From Candidatus Promineifilum breve (GTDB lineage Bacteria; Chloroflexota; Anaerolineae; Promineifilales; Promineifilaceae): a stretch of 64,000 nucleotides of DNA. The translations under genes and the position numbers were made by a program. The notes beneath the pieces were generated by a model. The model was not told the origin of the DNA. It made no database searches and was given only the letters and a program-made list of their open reading frames with translations. Positions within the stretch are counted from its first letter, which is position 1. Each line of letters starts with the position of its first letter. The DNA lies in assembly GCF_900066015.1 (NCBI RefSeq), contig NZ_LN890655.1, positions 3,140,726-3,204,725 on the forward strand, given 5' to 3'. Of this stretch, positions 51,088 to 59,464 are shown piece by piece.

Positions 51088-51615
51088 CTAGACCATCTCC
51101 ATCTCGACCACCAACGTGTCGGCCTCATCCAGCGCTTCCTGATCGACCCACTCGGTGCCGATGTAGCCGCCGCCGTTGTTGTCCATGATGTCCATCAGGC
51201 CGATGGCTTCGGCCTCGTTTTCGGCCAGGGCCAACAAGACGACCTCGTTGCCCATGATGGCGTCGCTGATGGCCTTCAGATCGCTGTTGCTGAGGCCCAG
51301 CCCTTTCTTGTTGAACATGCCGACCGCCGCGCCACCGGCCGCGCCGGCAACCACGCCCCCGACCAGAGTAACGGCCGGCAAGACCGCCGCCAAGACACCC
51401 AGCACGACGCCCACCTCGGCCCCCTTGCCGATGTTGCGGCTGCCGAACTTCTTGGTTTTGATGGTGCCCTTGCTGTTCTTGTAGACCGCGCCAATGGCCC
51501 CCAGCTTGATATCCTTGGAGGCTTTGTCCCAACCCTTCATGGCGAAGGCCGCCGTTTGGGCCGCCTCCATGTTCTCGTACAGACCCCAGACCAGTTTCTT
51601 GTTGTTATCAGACAT
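51088..51615 (-). CDS. DUF1269-like protein with glycine-rich membrane hairpin
   Basis: The 175-residue protein has an N-terminal alpha/beta part (KLVWGLYENMEAAQTAAFAM, DIKLGAIGAVYKNSKG), a Gly/Ala/Val-rich stretch (VVLGVLAAVLPAVTLVGGVV, AGAAGGAAVGMF) that could insert in a membrane as a glycine zipper, and a second alpha/beta half ending in an acidic tail (EALDEADTLVVEMEMV). This is the DUF1269 plan, linked to stress responses in some bacteria. First gene of the long operon. AGGAAA precedes the ATG. Confidence 0.72.
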   Translation of the reverse strand: MSDNNKKLVWGLYENMEAAQTAAFAMKGWDKASKDIKLGAIGAVYKNSKGTIKTKKFGSRNIGKGAEVGVVLGVLAAVLPAVTLVGGVVAGAAGGAAVGMFNKKGLGLSNSDLKAISDAIMGNEVVLLALAENEAEAIGLMDIMDNNGGGYIGTEWVDQEALDEADTLVVEMEMV

Positions 51616-51671
51616 GTTGTTTCCTCGTAATTGTGATTTGACGACAACTCCGATAACAGGATATGCGATTG

Positions 51672-51745
51672 TGGGGGGTGAAGATAGTGAGGAGATCGAG
51701 GATATTTCTGAGGAGATCGAGGGGCGGCGGCTCAGGGGATGAGAG
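51672..51745 (-). promoter_or_regulatory. Direct repeats with 21-bp period, MalT-box-like
   Basis: TGAGGAGATCGAGG occurs at 51688-51701 and again at 51709-51722, exactly 21 bp (two DNA turns) apart. GGGGATGAGA (51735-51744) and GGGGGGTGAAG (51673-51683) resemble the same word, and the known MalT box is GGGGAKGAGG. They lie upstream of the DUF1269 gene and next to a MalT-type regulator gene, so they are good candidates for its binding sites. Confidence 0.55.
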
Positions 51746-54401
51746 CCAACTCGCGGGCGCGGTCAACGATGCGCCGCCGGCCGCGCACGCCGAGCTTCTC
51801 GGCCAGGTTCTCGATGTGGCTGCGCACGGTCAGCGGGGAGACAACCAATGTCTCGGCGATGATGCGGTCGGTCTGGTATTGCCCCAGGAGAGTGAGCACT
51901 TCCCGCTCGCGGGGGGTCAGGTAGGGGGCCTTGTTCGCCTTCGTCCCGGCGCTCGGCCGTGGGGTTTGCAGGGCATCGAGAAGGCGCGCCACGTAGGGGG
52001 TCGTTTTCTGCCGATTGATCGCTTGCAGTGTGGGAACCAATTGCGGGCCGGCGTCAAGGATGGGCCGGATGACTCCCCGTGGCTCGGCCAGGGCCAGCGC
52101 CTCTTCAAGGAGCTGCTGAGCCTTGTGGCTTTCGCCCCGCTTGTCCACTACCACGGCCTTGAGCGCCAGCAACTCGATCTGGCGAGTGGGCTGGCGCAGG
52201 CGCACCAAACGACCCAGCAGCCGGTCAAGTTCGGCTTCGATCTGATCCAGCTCGACTGGTGGCGGGTTATCGGCCAGGCGAATGCGGATGTTGGTTATGG
52301 ACGGAACGACAAACCAGCCGAATACCAGTCCGTCATCGGAGGGCGTGTCGCTGCTCCATTGCCGGGCCAATTGGATGTCGCCGTTCATCAGCGCCAGCCG
52401 GGCCTCCAGCGAGCGATATTCGAGGTTGAGCATGGGGTTGACCTTCTGGCTGTGGAAGTCGCGCATGATAGCCAGCACGCCCCCTACTTCCTCCCCCTGC
52501 CCCAGCGCCCGATAGGCCAGGGCCAGACCGGCGAGGCACTGCTCACAGGCCAGGATATTGCTGCCATAGCGCAAAACCACGCCCTGCGAAAAGTACTCAA
52601 TCGCCTGCGCCAGATCATTGGTGAAGTAGGCCGCCGCGCCCAGTTGCAGACAGGCCCAGGCCTCCACATTCTCCGCGCCGGTTTGGCGGGCCATTTGCAG
52701 AAGCATCTGAGCGATCTGCCGGCCGTGGGTCAGGTGACCTTCGGCAATATAGAGCGTCGTCTGGGCGAAGAGAAGGGCCAACGTCACCTGGGGCTGGGGC
52801 GCGCCGGCCGATTGGGCTACCAGCGCGGCATTGAGGGTGCGTTCGGCCTGCTCGAACTCGCCGAGCCACTGCCGGGCCACGCTCAACACGTGGAGGATGG
52901 TGGCGGCCGGCACGGCGTAGCCGGCGGGCAAGAGCGACAGGGCGCTTTCGGCTGCCGCGCGCGTTTTTTCCGGCTCCAACTCGAAGAGCCAATGGTAGGC
53001 CCAGTTCCAATGCAATAGCGCCTCGGCCGGCGCTTTGTCCTCCGGCGGCAGCGTTGCCGGCCAATCGGCCACGAGCGCCTCCGCCCGACGAATGACCGGC
53101 AAGATCGCATCCCATTGGAGCTGATAAGTGAGCACGTACGTCTTGCCCACGAGTAAGAGCGGATGACGCTCGATGTCCTGGGCGGGCAGTCGCGCCAGCC
53201 GTCGCTCCAGGATAGGCCGGCCTTCGGCATTCAACAGGTCGGCTATACTGTCGGCCACGATCCGCGCGGCCAGAGACGAATCGCCGCCGGCCAGCGCGTG
53301 ATCCAGCGCCTCTTCCACCAGACCGTGGCCCATAAACCAGCCGGCAGCCCGCAGATGCAGCCCGGCGATCTCGTCCGGTGGCAGGGTTTCCCGGAGGGCC
53401 TTCTGCAGCGCCTCCCGGAACAATACGTGGTAGGTGAACCATTCGCCACTGTTGTCGAGAGCGTTCAGGAACAACCCGGCCGCGGTGACCTCGACCAGTG
53501 TCGTAGGCACCATCTCCGAAGCCCCCGCCACCACCCGCGCCAGCGAGGGGGTGAAGCGGCTCAGGATCGACGTCTTGATCAGAAAGTCCTGCACCTTCGG
53601 TTCTTGCCGGCGCAGAACCTGGTCAAAGAGGTAATCGATGACAAAGGCATCGCTCCTTTTGGTCAGGAAGCTGACCATCTCCGGCAGATCGGGCGCTTGA
53701 TGCAACGACAAAGCCGCCAGATGCAGGCCGGCCACCCAGCCCTCGGCCCGTTCCAGCACAGTGGCCGCCACCTGTTCGTCCAGAAAGCCGGCGTCCTCGG
53801 CCAGGAAGGCTTTGGCTTCCTGGGGCGAGAAGCGCAGGTCTTCGACTTGTAGTTCGTTGAGCATACCCTTGGCGCGCAACCGGCTGAGGGTCAAGGGGGG
53901 AGCGGCGCGCGATAGTAGAACCAGATGCATCTGGGTCGGGGGCCGGTGGAGCAGCTTATCCAGCAGCACGTGGATGTCCGGCAGGGTGATAACCTGGAAG
54001 TCGTCGAGCACCAGGGCAAAGCGTTGCGGGAGGTCGTCGATCTCGTTGACCAGCATCGTAGCCAGCACGTCAACCGGCGCGGGTTGGCCTCCCTTGGCAA
54101 GGCCCAGTGTCGTCGGGCAAGCGTCGGCCTGCAGCGTCCGTATGGCGGCGATCAGGTAGGTAAGGAAAGTGCCCAGTTCGTTATCGGCCTCATCGAGGCC
54201 CAGCCAGGCCACCGGCAGCGGGGCCTGGTGGGCCCACTCGGCGATGAGGGTCGTCTTGCCATAGCCGGCCGGGGCGCTGACCAGGGTCACGTCGCCGGCC
54301 AGGCCGCGATTGAGGCGGTCGAACAGGGCCACACGCCGAATGACGGGCCGGGTGAGGCGCGGCCGGTTGAGCTTCGTGCGGAGGAGTGGCGTGATTGTCA
54401 A
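51732..54401 (-). CDS. MalT-type ATP-dependent LuxR family transcriptional regulator
   Basis: The 889-residue protein has a STAND-type NTPase domain (LVSAPAGYGKTTLIAEW, Walker A about 43-50; FALVLDDFQVI, Walker B), followed by a long helical repeat (TPR-like) region from about 370 to 800. A LuxR helix-turn-helix is at the C-terminus (LTPREREVLTLLGQ, SPLTVRSHIENLAEKLGV). Such proteins activate genes when ATP and an inducer are bound, as MalT does for maltose genes. Its gene lies 116 bp upstream of the eight-gene operon on the same strand. Confidence 0.9.
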   Translation of the reverse strand: MTITPLLRTKLNRPRLTRPVIRRVALFDRLNRGLAGDVTLVSAPAGYGKTTLIAEWAHQAPLPVAWLGLDEADNELGTFLTYLIAAIRTLQADACPTTLGLAKGGQPAPVDVLATMLVNEIDDLPQRFALVLDDFQVITLPDIHVLLDKLLHRPPTQMHLVLLSRAAPPLTLSRLRAKGMLNELQVEDLRFSPQEAKAFLAEDAGFLDEQVAATVLERAEGWVAGLHLAALSLHQAPDLPEMVSFLTKRSDAFVIDYLFDQVLRRQEPKVQDFLIKTSILSRFTPSLARVVAGASEMVPTTLVEVTAAGLFLNALDNSGEWFTYHVLFREALQKALRETLPPDEIAGLHLRAAGWFMGHGLVEEALDHALAGGDSSLAARIVADSIADLLNAEGRPILERRLARLPAQDIERHPLLLVGKTYVLTYQLQWDAILPVIRRAEALVADWPATLPPEDKAPAEALLHWNWAYHWLFELEPEKTRAAAESALSLLPAGYAVPAATILHVLSVARQWLGEFEQAERTLNAALVAQSAGAPQPQVTLALLFAQTTLYIAEGHLTHGRQIAQMLLQMARQTGAENVEAWACLQLGAAAYFTNDLAQAIEYFSQGVVLRYGSNILACEQCLAGLALAYRALGQGEEVGGVLAIMRDFHSQKVNPMLNLEYRSLEARLALMNGDIQLARQWSSDTPSDDGLVFGWFVVPSITNIRIRLADNPPPVELDQIEAELDRLLGRLVRLRQPTRQIELLALKAVVVDKRGESHKAQQLLEEALALAEPRGVIRPILDAGPQLVPTLQAINRQKTTPYVARLLDALQTPRPSAGTKANKAPYLTPREREVLTLLGQYQTDRIIAETLVVSPLTVRSHIENLAEKLGVRGRRRIVDRARELALIP

Positions 54402-54443
54402 TTACACCCGCGTAGCAAGATGACGTTAGGGATGAAAGGGTGG

Positions 54444-54506
54444 TTGGCTGTGGTGAAAGCGGCCAATCTTGCCTATGGGTCCAAGCAATTCTCCCACCAC
54501 AGCCAA
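54444..54506. repeat. Spaced inverted repeat upstream of the MalT-type gene
   Basis: TTGGCTGTGGTG (54444-54455) and CACCACAGCCAA (54495-54506) are perfect complements 39 bp apart. The pair lies between the acyl-CoA synthetase stop and the regulator start. It may be a loose terminator hairpin or an operator pair. Confidence 0.6.
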
Positions 54507-54513
54507 AAATCAA

Positions 54514-56058
54514 TTACTTCAATTCACGCTTCAGAATCTTGCCCGTGGCCGTCATGGGCAGCGACTCGCGGATTTCGATCAGGCGCGGGTATTTATACGA
54601 CGCCATGCAGCCGCGGCACCAGTCGATCAGTTCGGCCTCGTCCACCGTTTGCCCCGGCTTGAGGATGACGTAGGCTTTCACCTCTTCGCCGTGGCTCTCG
54701 TGGGGCACGCCGACGACGGCCGCCAGGCTGACCGCCGGATGGGTGATCATCACTTCCTCGATCTCGCGTGGGTAGACGTTGAAGCCGCCGCGGATGATCA
54801 TGTCCTTCACCCGGTCGGTGATGTAGATGTAGCCTTCCTCGTCCATGCGGGCCAGGTCGCCGGTGTGGAACCAGCCGCCGCGCATGGCTTCGGCCGTGGC
54901 CTCGGGCTTCTTGTAGTAGCCCTTCATCACGATGTGGCCTTTCAACAAGATTTCGCCCATCTCCCCCTGGGGCACGTCCTGATCCAGCGGATCGACCAGC
55001 CGCACCTGCACGCCCCACACCGGCAGACCGATGGAGCCGGGCTTGGCCGGGCGATCCAGCCGGTTGAACGTCGCCACCGGGCTGGTCTCCGACAGGCCAT
55101 AGCCTTCCAGAATCTGGACGCCGAACTTTTCGCCGAAGGCGCGCATGACCTCGACCGGCATGGCCGAACCGCCGGACACAGCCAGCCGCAAGTTGGCGGC
55201 GATGCCGGCGATGTCGAACTTTTCCGGGTTGGGATGGTTGAGCATGGCCCAATACATCGTCGGCACCCCGGCGAAGATGGTCACCTTGTCGCGCTGCATG
55301 ATGCTCAGCGCGGCGTCGGCGTCGAAGCGCGGCAGCAGGGTCAGTGCCGACTTGTTATAGAAGCCGGTGTTCATTTGCACCGACTGGCCGAAAGAGTGGA
55401 AGAGGGGCAGGGTGACCAGATGCACGTCGTCGGGCTGGGCCTCATACATCGAATCCGAGAGCCGGGCGTTCAGCAGCATGTTGCTGTGCGATAGTTCCGC
55501 GCCTTTGGGCTGGCCGGTCGTGCCGCTGGTGTAGAGGATGACGGCCGTGTCGTCGGCATGGGTCATCACCGTGTCGAACGTCGGCGGCTGCCGGTACATT
55601 AGTTGCCCCAGCGTCCGCGTGCCCTCAATGGGCGACGCGCCGGCCGGGTCGATGGTGATCATGAAGAAATGCTCACACGACGGCGTTTGCTCGAACCCCT
55701 CGTGGCCGAACTGGCCCATCGGCAGGTCGGGCGTACCCTGGAAGCAGAAGTAGGCCTTGGCGTCGGAGTCGGCCAGATGATAGGCGATCTCGCGTCCCTT
55801 CAGCAGGACGTTGAGCGGCACGACGACCGCCCCCGCCTTCAGGATGCCATAATAGATGATCGGGAAGTAGGGTAGGTTGGGACAGGTCAGGGCCACTTTG
55901 TCGCCCGGCTGGATGCCCAGACCCACCAACCCGTTGGCGACCTGGTTGGCCGCGGCGTTGACGGCGGCATAGGGCAGCTTCATGTCGTTGAATATGATCG
56001 CGGTGCGCGTCGGTACCTCGCGCGCGCCTTCTTCCAAGAGGACTGCTAAATTGAGCAT
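54514..56058 (-). CDS. Long-chain fatty acid--CoA ligase-like AMP-forming enzyme
   Basis: The 514-residue ANL-superfamily enzyme has the AMP-binding P-loop ILYTSGTTGQPKGAELSH, the motifs LRLAVSGGSAMPVEVM, GYGLSETSPV, HTGDLARMDEEGYIYITDR and the C-terminal PMTATGKILKRELK with the adenylation lysine. It should activate a carboxylic acid, probably a medium or long fatty acid, to its CoA ester. It lies 12 nt downstream of a GNAT acetyltransferase gene. Confidence 0.88.
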   Translation of the reverse strand: MLNLAVLLEEGAREVPTRTAIIFNDMKLPYAAVNAAANQVANGLVGLGIQPGDKVALTCPNLPYFPIIYYGILKAGAVVVPLNVLLKGREIAYHLADSDAKAYFCFQGTPDLPMGQFGHEGFEQTPSCEHFFMITIDPAGASPIEGTRTLGQLMYRQPPTFDTVMTHADDTAVILYTSGTTGQPKGAELSHSNMLLNARLSDSMYEAQPDDVHLVTLPLFHSFGQSVQMNTGFYNKSALTLLPRFDADAALSIMQRDKVTIFAGVPTMYWAMLNHPNPEKFDIAGIAANLRLAVSGGSAMPVEVMRAFGEKFGVQILEGYGLSETSPVATFNRLDRPAKPGSIGLPVWGVQVRLVDPLDQDVPQGEMGEILLKGHIVMKGYYKKPEATAEAMRGGWFHTGDLARMDEEGYIYITDRVKDMIIRGGFNVYPREIEEVMITHPAVSLAAVVGVPHESHGEEVKAYVILKPGQTVDEAELIDWCRGCMASYKYPRLIEIRESLPMTATGKILKRELK

Positions 56059-56070
56059 TGTTGTTTCTCC

Positions 56071-56637
56071 TTAATGTGGTTCATGCAGGCCCCGGCTCTC
56101 CCACTCCGGGCGCAACAGGCCAAAGATGTGCATGTCGTAGCGCCGGCCGTCTCGTTCGATGTGCTCGCGGTAGGCTCCCTCGCGCACAAAGCCCAGCCCC
56201 TCATACAGAGCAATGGCCGGTTCATTATAGCCGAAAACGGTCAGACAGACGCGATGCAGGTTCAGTTCGTGGAAGGCGAAGCGCAGCGCCGTCCGCATGG
56301 CGTCGCGCCCGTAGCCTTGTCCCCGATGGCCCGCCTCGCCGATACCGATGCTGACGAACGTCGTCCGGTTAGACCATTCAACGCCGTCGAACTCCAGCAG
56401 ACCGATGATCGCGTCGTCATCGAGCAAGCGGATGGCAAACAGAAAGTTGTCGGGGCTGGTCTGGCTCAGGTCGAAGCGGCGGCTGATCTGATCCTCGTTG
56501 CGCGGCGCGGCCGGTTGGCTGTTGTAGAGGCGCAGGAAATCGGGGTCGCTCCACCATTGGGTGACCGCGGACATGTCGCCGGGCGTAACGGCCGTCAGGC
56601 GTACCTTGTCGCCGCGCAATAGATTCGGTGCTATCAT
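56071..56637 (-). CDS. GNAT family N-acetyltransferase (RimJ/RimL-like)
   Basis: I start at MIAPNLLRGDKVRLTAV (ATG 56637), with AAGGA nine bases upstream; a much longer frame exists only as antisense to the next gene. The 188-residue protein has the RimJ/RimL form: a GxGxGxxA-like acetyl-CoA loop (GHRGQGYGRDAMRTAL), LNLHRVCLTVFGYNEPAIALYE and GFVREGAYREH. The target is unknown. It is 12 nt before the acyl-CoA ligase gene on the same strand. Confidence 0.87.
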   Translation of the reverse strand: MIAPNLLRGDKVRLTAVTPGDMSAVTQWWSDPDFLRLYNSQPAAPRNEDQISRRFDLSQTSPDNFLFAIRLLDDDAIIGLLEFDGVEWSNRTTFVSIGIGEAGHRGQGYGRDAMRTALRFAFHELNLHRVCLTVFGYNEPAIALYEGLGFVREGAYREHIERDGRRYDMHIFGLLRPEWESRGLHEPH

Positions 56638-56685
56638 AAATAGTTCCTTGACCGGATTCTCTCTCCGGCGAGGCGTTGAGGAACC

Positions 56686-57834
56686 ATGAGTATAAACACC
56701 ATCCCCATCGCTGACAATCACCGTCTCAGCCTGCCCACCATCGACATGCCGCCGCGCATCCTGCTGGGGGCCGGGCCATCCAACAGCCATCCGCGCGTGT
56801 TCGCGGCCATGATCGCCCCCACCGTGGGCCATCTTGACCCGACCTTCATCCGGGTCATGGACGAAGTGAGCGAACTGCTGCGCTACGCCTGGCAAACCGA
56901 CAATGAGTTCACCATCGCCACCAGCGGCACGGGCAGCTCGGCCATGGAGGCAGCCTTCGCCAACGTCGTCGAGCCGGGCGACCGGGTGCTGGTGGGCGTC
57001 AACGGCTATTTCGGCCGGCGCATGGTCGATATGGCCGGGCGCTACGGGGCCGATGTGCGCTGCCTCGAAGTGACCTGGGGCGAGGCCTTCACCCTCGAGG
57101 CCATTCGCCAGGGAATGGAAACCCACCGGCCGCAAGTGCTGGCCCTCGTCCATGCCGAGACCTCGACCGGCGTCCGGCAGCCGCTCGACGGCCTGAGCGA
57201 GCTGTGCCGCGAGCATGACTGTCTGCTGCTGGTCGATACCGTCACCAGCCTGGGCGGCGTGCCCCTCCACGTCGATGCCTGGGGGCTGGACATCGCCTAC
57301 AGCGGCTCGCAGAAATGTCTCAGCGCGCCGTCGGGCGTGGCCCCCATCACCTTTGGGCCGCGGGCGCTGACCAAGATTCACAACCGGCGGACGCCCATCG
57401 CCAACTGGTACATGAACGCCGAGCTATTGGGCAAATATTGGGCCGGGTCGCCGCGCGCTTACCACCACACCGCGCCGATGCACCTGTTCTATGCCCTGCG
57501 CGAGGGGCTGCGGCTGGTGGCCGAGGAAGGGCTGGCCGAGCGTTGGGCGCGCCATCAGGCCACGGCCGAGGCGTTCTGGGCCGGGCTGGAAGAGCTAGGC
57601 CTGACACCCCACGTGCCGCGCGAAATCCGGCTACCCAGCCTGACGACGGTGCGCGTGCCCGAGGGGGTGGACGCGGCGGCCGTGTCGCGCCGCCTGTTGA
57701 CGGAGTACAACATCGAGATCGCCGGCGGCCTGGGCGACCTGGCCGGCAAGGTCTGGCGCGTGGGGCTGATGGGCTACAACGCCCGGCGCGAGACGGTGGC
57801 GGTGTTGTTGCGGGCGCTGGCTGAGGTGCTCTAG
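56686..57834 (+). CDS. Class V aminotransferase (alanine-glyoxylate / serine-pyruvate type)
   Basis: The 382-residue PLP enzyme has the family opening LLGAGPSNSHPRVFAAM, TSGTGSSAMEAAFANV, LVDTVTSLGGVPLHVD and the lysine motif GSQKCLSAPSG (about K210). These are features of alanine-glyoxylate and serine-glyoxylate aminotransferases. It may detoxify glyoxylate or work in serine metabolism. It is divergent from the GNAT gene (48 bp between starts), and its stop is followed by a large composite palindrome. Confidence 0.87.
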   Translation: MSINTIPIADNHRLSLPTIDMPPRILLGAGPSNSHPRVFAAMIAPTVGHLDPTFIRVMDEVSELLRYAWQTDNEFTIATSGTGSSAMEAAFANVVEPGDRVLVGVNGYFGRRMVDMAGRYGADVRCLEVTWGEAFTLEAIRQGMETHRPQVLALVHAETSTGVRQPLDGLSELCREHDCLLLVDTVTSLGGVPLHVDAWGLDIAYSGSQKCLSAPSGVAPITFGPRALTKIHNRRTPIANWYMNAELLGKYWAGSPRAYHHTAPMHLFYALREGLRLVAEEGLAERWARHQATAEAFWAGLEELGLTPHVPREIRLPSLTTVRVPEGVDAAAVSRRLLTEYNIEIAGGLGDLAGKVWRVGLMGYNARRETVAVLLRALAEVL

Positions 57835-57838
57835 CCGG

Positions 57839-58112
57839 TTGTAGGGCGGGATGGTATCCCGCCCGCTCGTAGCGTCGAATGGCGGGGCATTAACAAATAA
57901 ATGGACATTTTCACCCGATGGATGAATCCATCGGCTGCTACACAAAACCGCGTTAAAACGCGTTGCCGGCGCTTCTGCAACCGGCTTCAGCCGGGTTTTG
58001 TGTAGCAGCCGCGGGTTTGAACCCGCGCGGCGAAAACGTCCAGTATTATGTTAATGTCCCAGTGTTCCGCGATTTTATGAGCGAAGAGGCGGGATGCCAT
58101 CCCGCCCTACAA
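57839..58112. repeat. Composite 274-bp imperfect palindrome
   Basis: Outer arms are TTGTAGGGCGGGAT (57839-57852) and ATCCCGCCCTACAA (58099-58112). Further in, GGCTGCTACACAAAACC (57933-57949) pairs with GGTTTTGTGTAGCAGCC (57994-58010). Small hairpins (ATGGATGAATCCAT; CGCGGGTTTGAACCCGCG) sit at matching places in each half but differ in sequence. The centre holds CCGGCTTCAGCCGG. It fills the gap to the MmcQ gene. Confidence 0.85.
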
Positions 58113-58118
58113 GTAAGC

Positions 58119-58490
58119 ATGAATCTGGAAGAACTACGACTTTACCTGTTGGCCAAAAAAGGCGCGACCGAGGAAACCCCCTTCGGCCCTGGCGCGCTGG
58201 TCTACAAGGTCATGGGCAAGATGTTCGCCTTGGTGGCCGAGGACGCCGAGCCGCTGTCCATCACGCTCAAATGCGAGCCGGGGCAGGCCCTCTTCTGGCG
58301 CGACCTCTATGCGGCCGTGCGTCCCGGCTATCACATGAACAAGACCCACTGGAATACCGTCACCCTGGACGGCTCGATTCCCCAGAGCGAACTGTCGGGC
58401 ATGATCGATGATTCCTATGAGCTGGTGGTCGAGGGGCTGACCCGCGCCCGGCGCGAAGAACTGGCGCGCGGGCCGGCCGACCCGGATTAG
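58119..58490 (+). CDS. MmcQ/YjbR family protein
   Basis: I start at MNLEELRLYLLAKKGATEET (ATG 58119), just after the palindrome; the longer frame only reads the repeat. The 123-residue protein has the YjbR blocks FGPGALVYKVMGKMFALV, KCEPGQALFWRDLYAAVRPGY, NKTHWNTVTLDG and IDDSYELVVEGL. This fold binds DNA in vitro in some cases; the cellular role is unclear. It converges on the phosphoesterase gene with a 4-nt overlap. Confidence 0.87.
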   Translation: MNLEELRLYLLAKKGATEETPFGPGALVYKVMGKMFALVAEDAEPLSITLKCEPGQALFWRDLYAAVRPGYHMNKTHWNTVTLDGSIPQSELSGMIDDSYELVVEGLTRARREELARGPADPD

Positions 58491-59230
58491 AACACGTCGC
58501 CCGGCCGCCAATCGGCCAGCCAGCTTTCGCCGCCGGGCAAGCCCGCCGCGCGCACCGCCGCGGCGAGATCAGCCAGCGGATAGGGCACGCGCAACAGGGC
58601 AATCGAGAGCGCGTCATCGTCCCGCTCCAGCAGCGCGTACTCGGCCCAGGCCGGATTGATGGCCGCGGCCCCGGTCGGCTTGATCAGCGGCAGGCCAATG
58701 CTGCCGGGATTCACCAGCGTGCTCGACCCGTAGCGGCGGATCATCGGCTCGTGGGTATGGCCGCCGGCGTTGATCAGCGCCCGTTCCTCGGCGAACCAGC
58801 GGTCGAGGTCATCGAGCGGCGTACCCGGTTCGATGCGGTCGTTGAAGCTGCGCGGCGAACCGTGGTAGCAGAGCAGGGTGAAGCCGTGGCCGAAGTCGAG
58901 CGACAGGGTGGGCTGATAGCCCAACACCAGTTCGGTATCGGCCGCGGTCAGTTGGGCAGCTGCCCACTGATCGCGGGCGGCTTCCTGCTCTTTCTCTTCA
59001 CTATCGGCGTCTATGGGCACGGGGTTGAGCAGCCATTGGTCGGTGTTGCCCATCACCACCGGAATGGCGAGGTCGTGCAGGCGCTGAATAACCTCGCGTG
59101 GTTGCGGCCCGCCGGCGGCTACGTCCCCCAGGCAGATGATCCGCTCGGCCCCGCGCCGCTGAATGTCGGCCAGCGCCGCCTCCAGCGCCACCAGATTGCC
59201 ATGAATGTCGGAAATCAACGCGATTCGCAT
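58487..59230 (-). CDS. Calcineurin-like metallophosphoesterase (YfcE/DR1281-like)
   Basis: The 247-residue protein has all metal-binding motifs: DIHGN (8-12), GDVAAGG, GNTDQW, YHGSPRSFND, and GGHTHEP. Such enzymes hydrolyse phosphodiesters or phosphomonoesters with two metal ions. No partner is evident in the neighbourhood. The 3' end overlaps the MmcQ stop by 4 nt on the other strand. Confidence 0.88.
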   Translation of the reverse strand: MRIALISDIHGNLVALEAALADIQRRGAERIICLGDVAAGGPQPREVIQRLHDLAIPVVMGNTDQWLLNPVPIDADSEEKEQEAARDQWAAAQLTAADTELVLGYQPTLSLDFGHGFTLLCYHGSPRSFNDRIEPGTPLDDLDRWFAEERALINAGGHTHEPMIRRYGSSTLVNPGSIGLPLIKPTGAAAINPAWAEYALLERDDDALSIALLRVPYPLADLAAAVRAAGLPGGESWLADWRPGDVF

Positions 59231-59249
59231 AGTTTTACTCCGGAAGAAA

Positions 59250-59393
59250 ATGAATTAGCCACGGATTGACACGGATTTCACGGATGAACACGGATATTGC
59301 CGATAGGTGGCTATTTAGTCCACTTTTTCATTTGAAACCCTGTCCATCCGTGTTCATCCGTCCCATCCGTGTTTATCCGTGGCTAAATTATTG
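59250..59393. repeat. Long imperfect palindrome of 9-10 nt units (CACGGAT)
   Basis: The left arm reads ATTAGCCACGGATTGACACG and then CACGGATG, CACGGAT; the right arm is the complement (CATCCGTGTTCATCCG, ATCCGTGGCTAAAT). Same layout as the palindromes at 3349, 13012 and 16975 but with a different unit. Confidence 0.87.
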
Positions 59394-59464
59394 ATCCGCA
59401 ACAGTAAACGCCGGCCACGGGTTATAATCCATCTGTTAAATCCGATCAAAAAGGAAAAAAGAGC

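Noticed and set aside
56638-57381. N-terminal extension of the GNAT gene
   Set aside because: It is antisense to the class V aminotransferase gene; the GNAT domain begins at the ATG at 56637.
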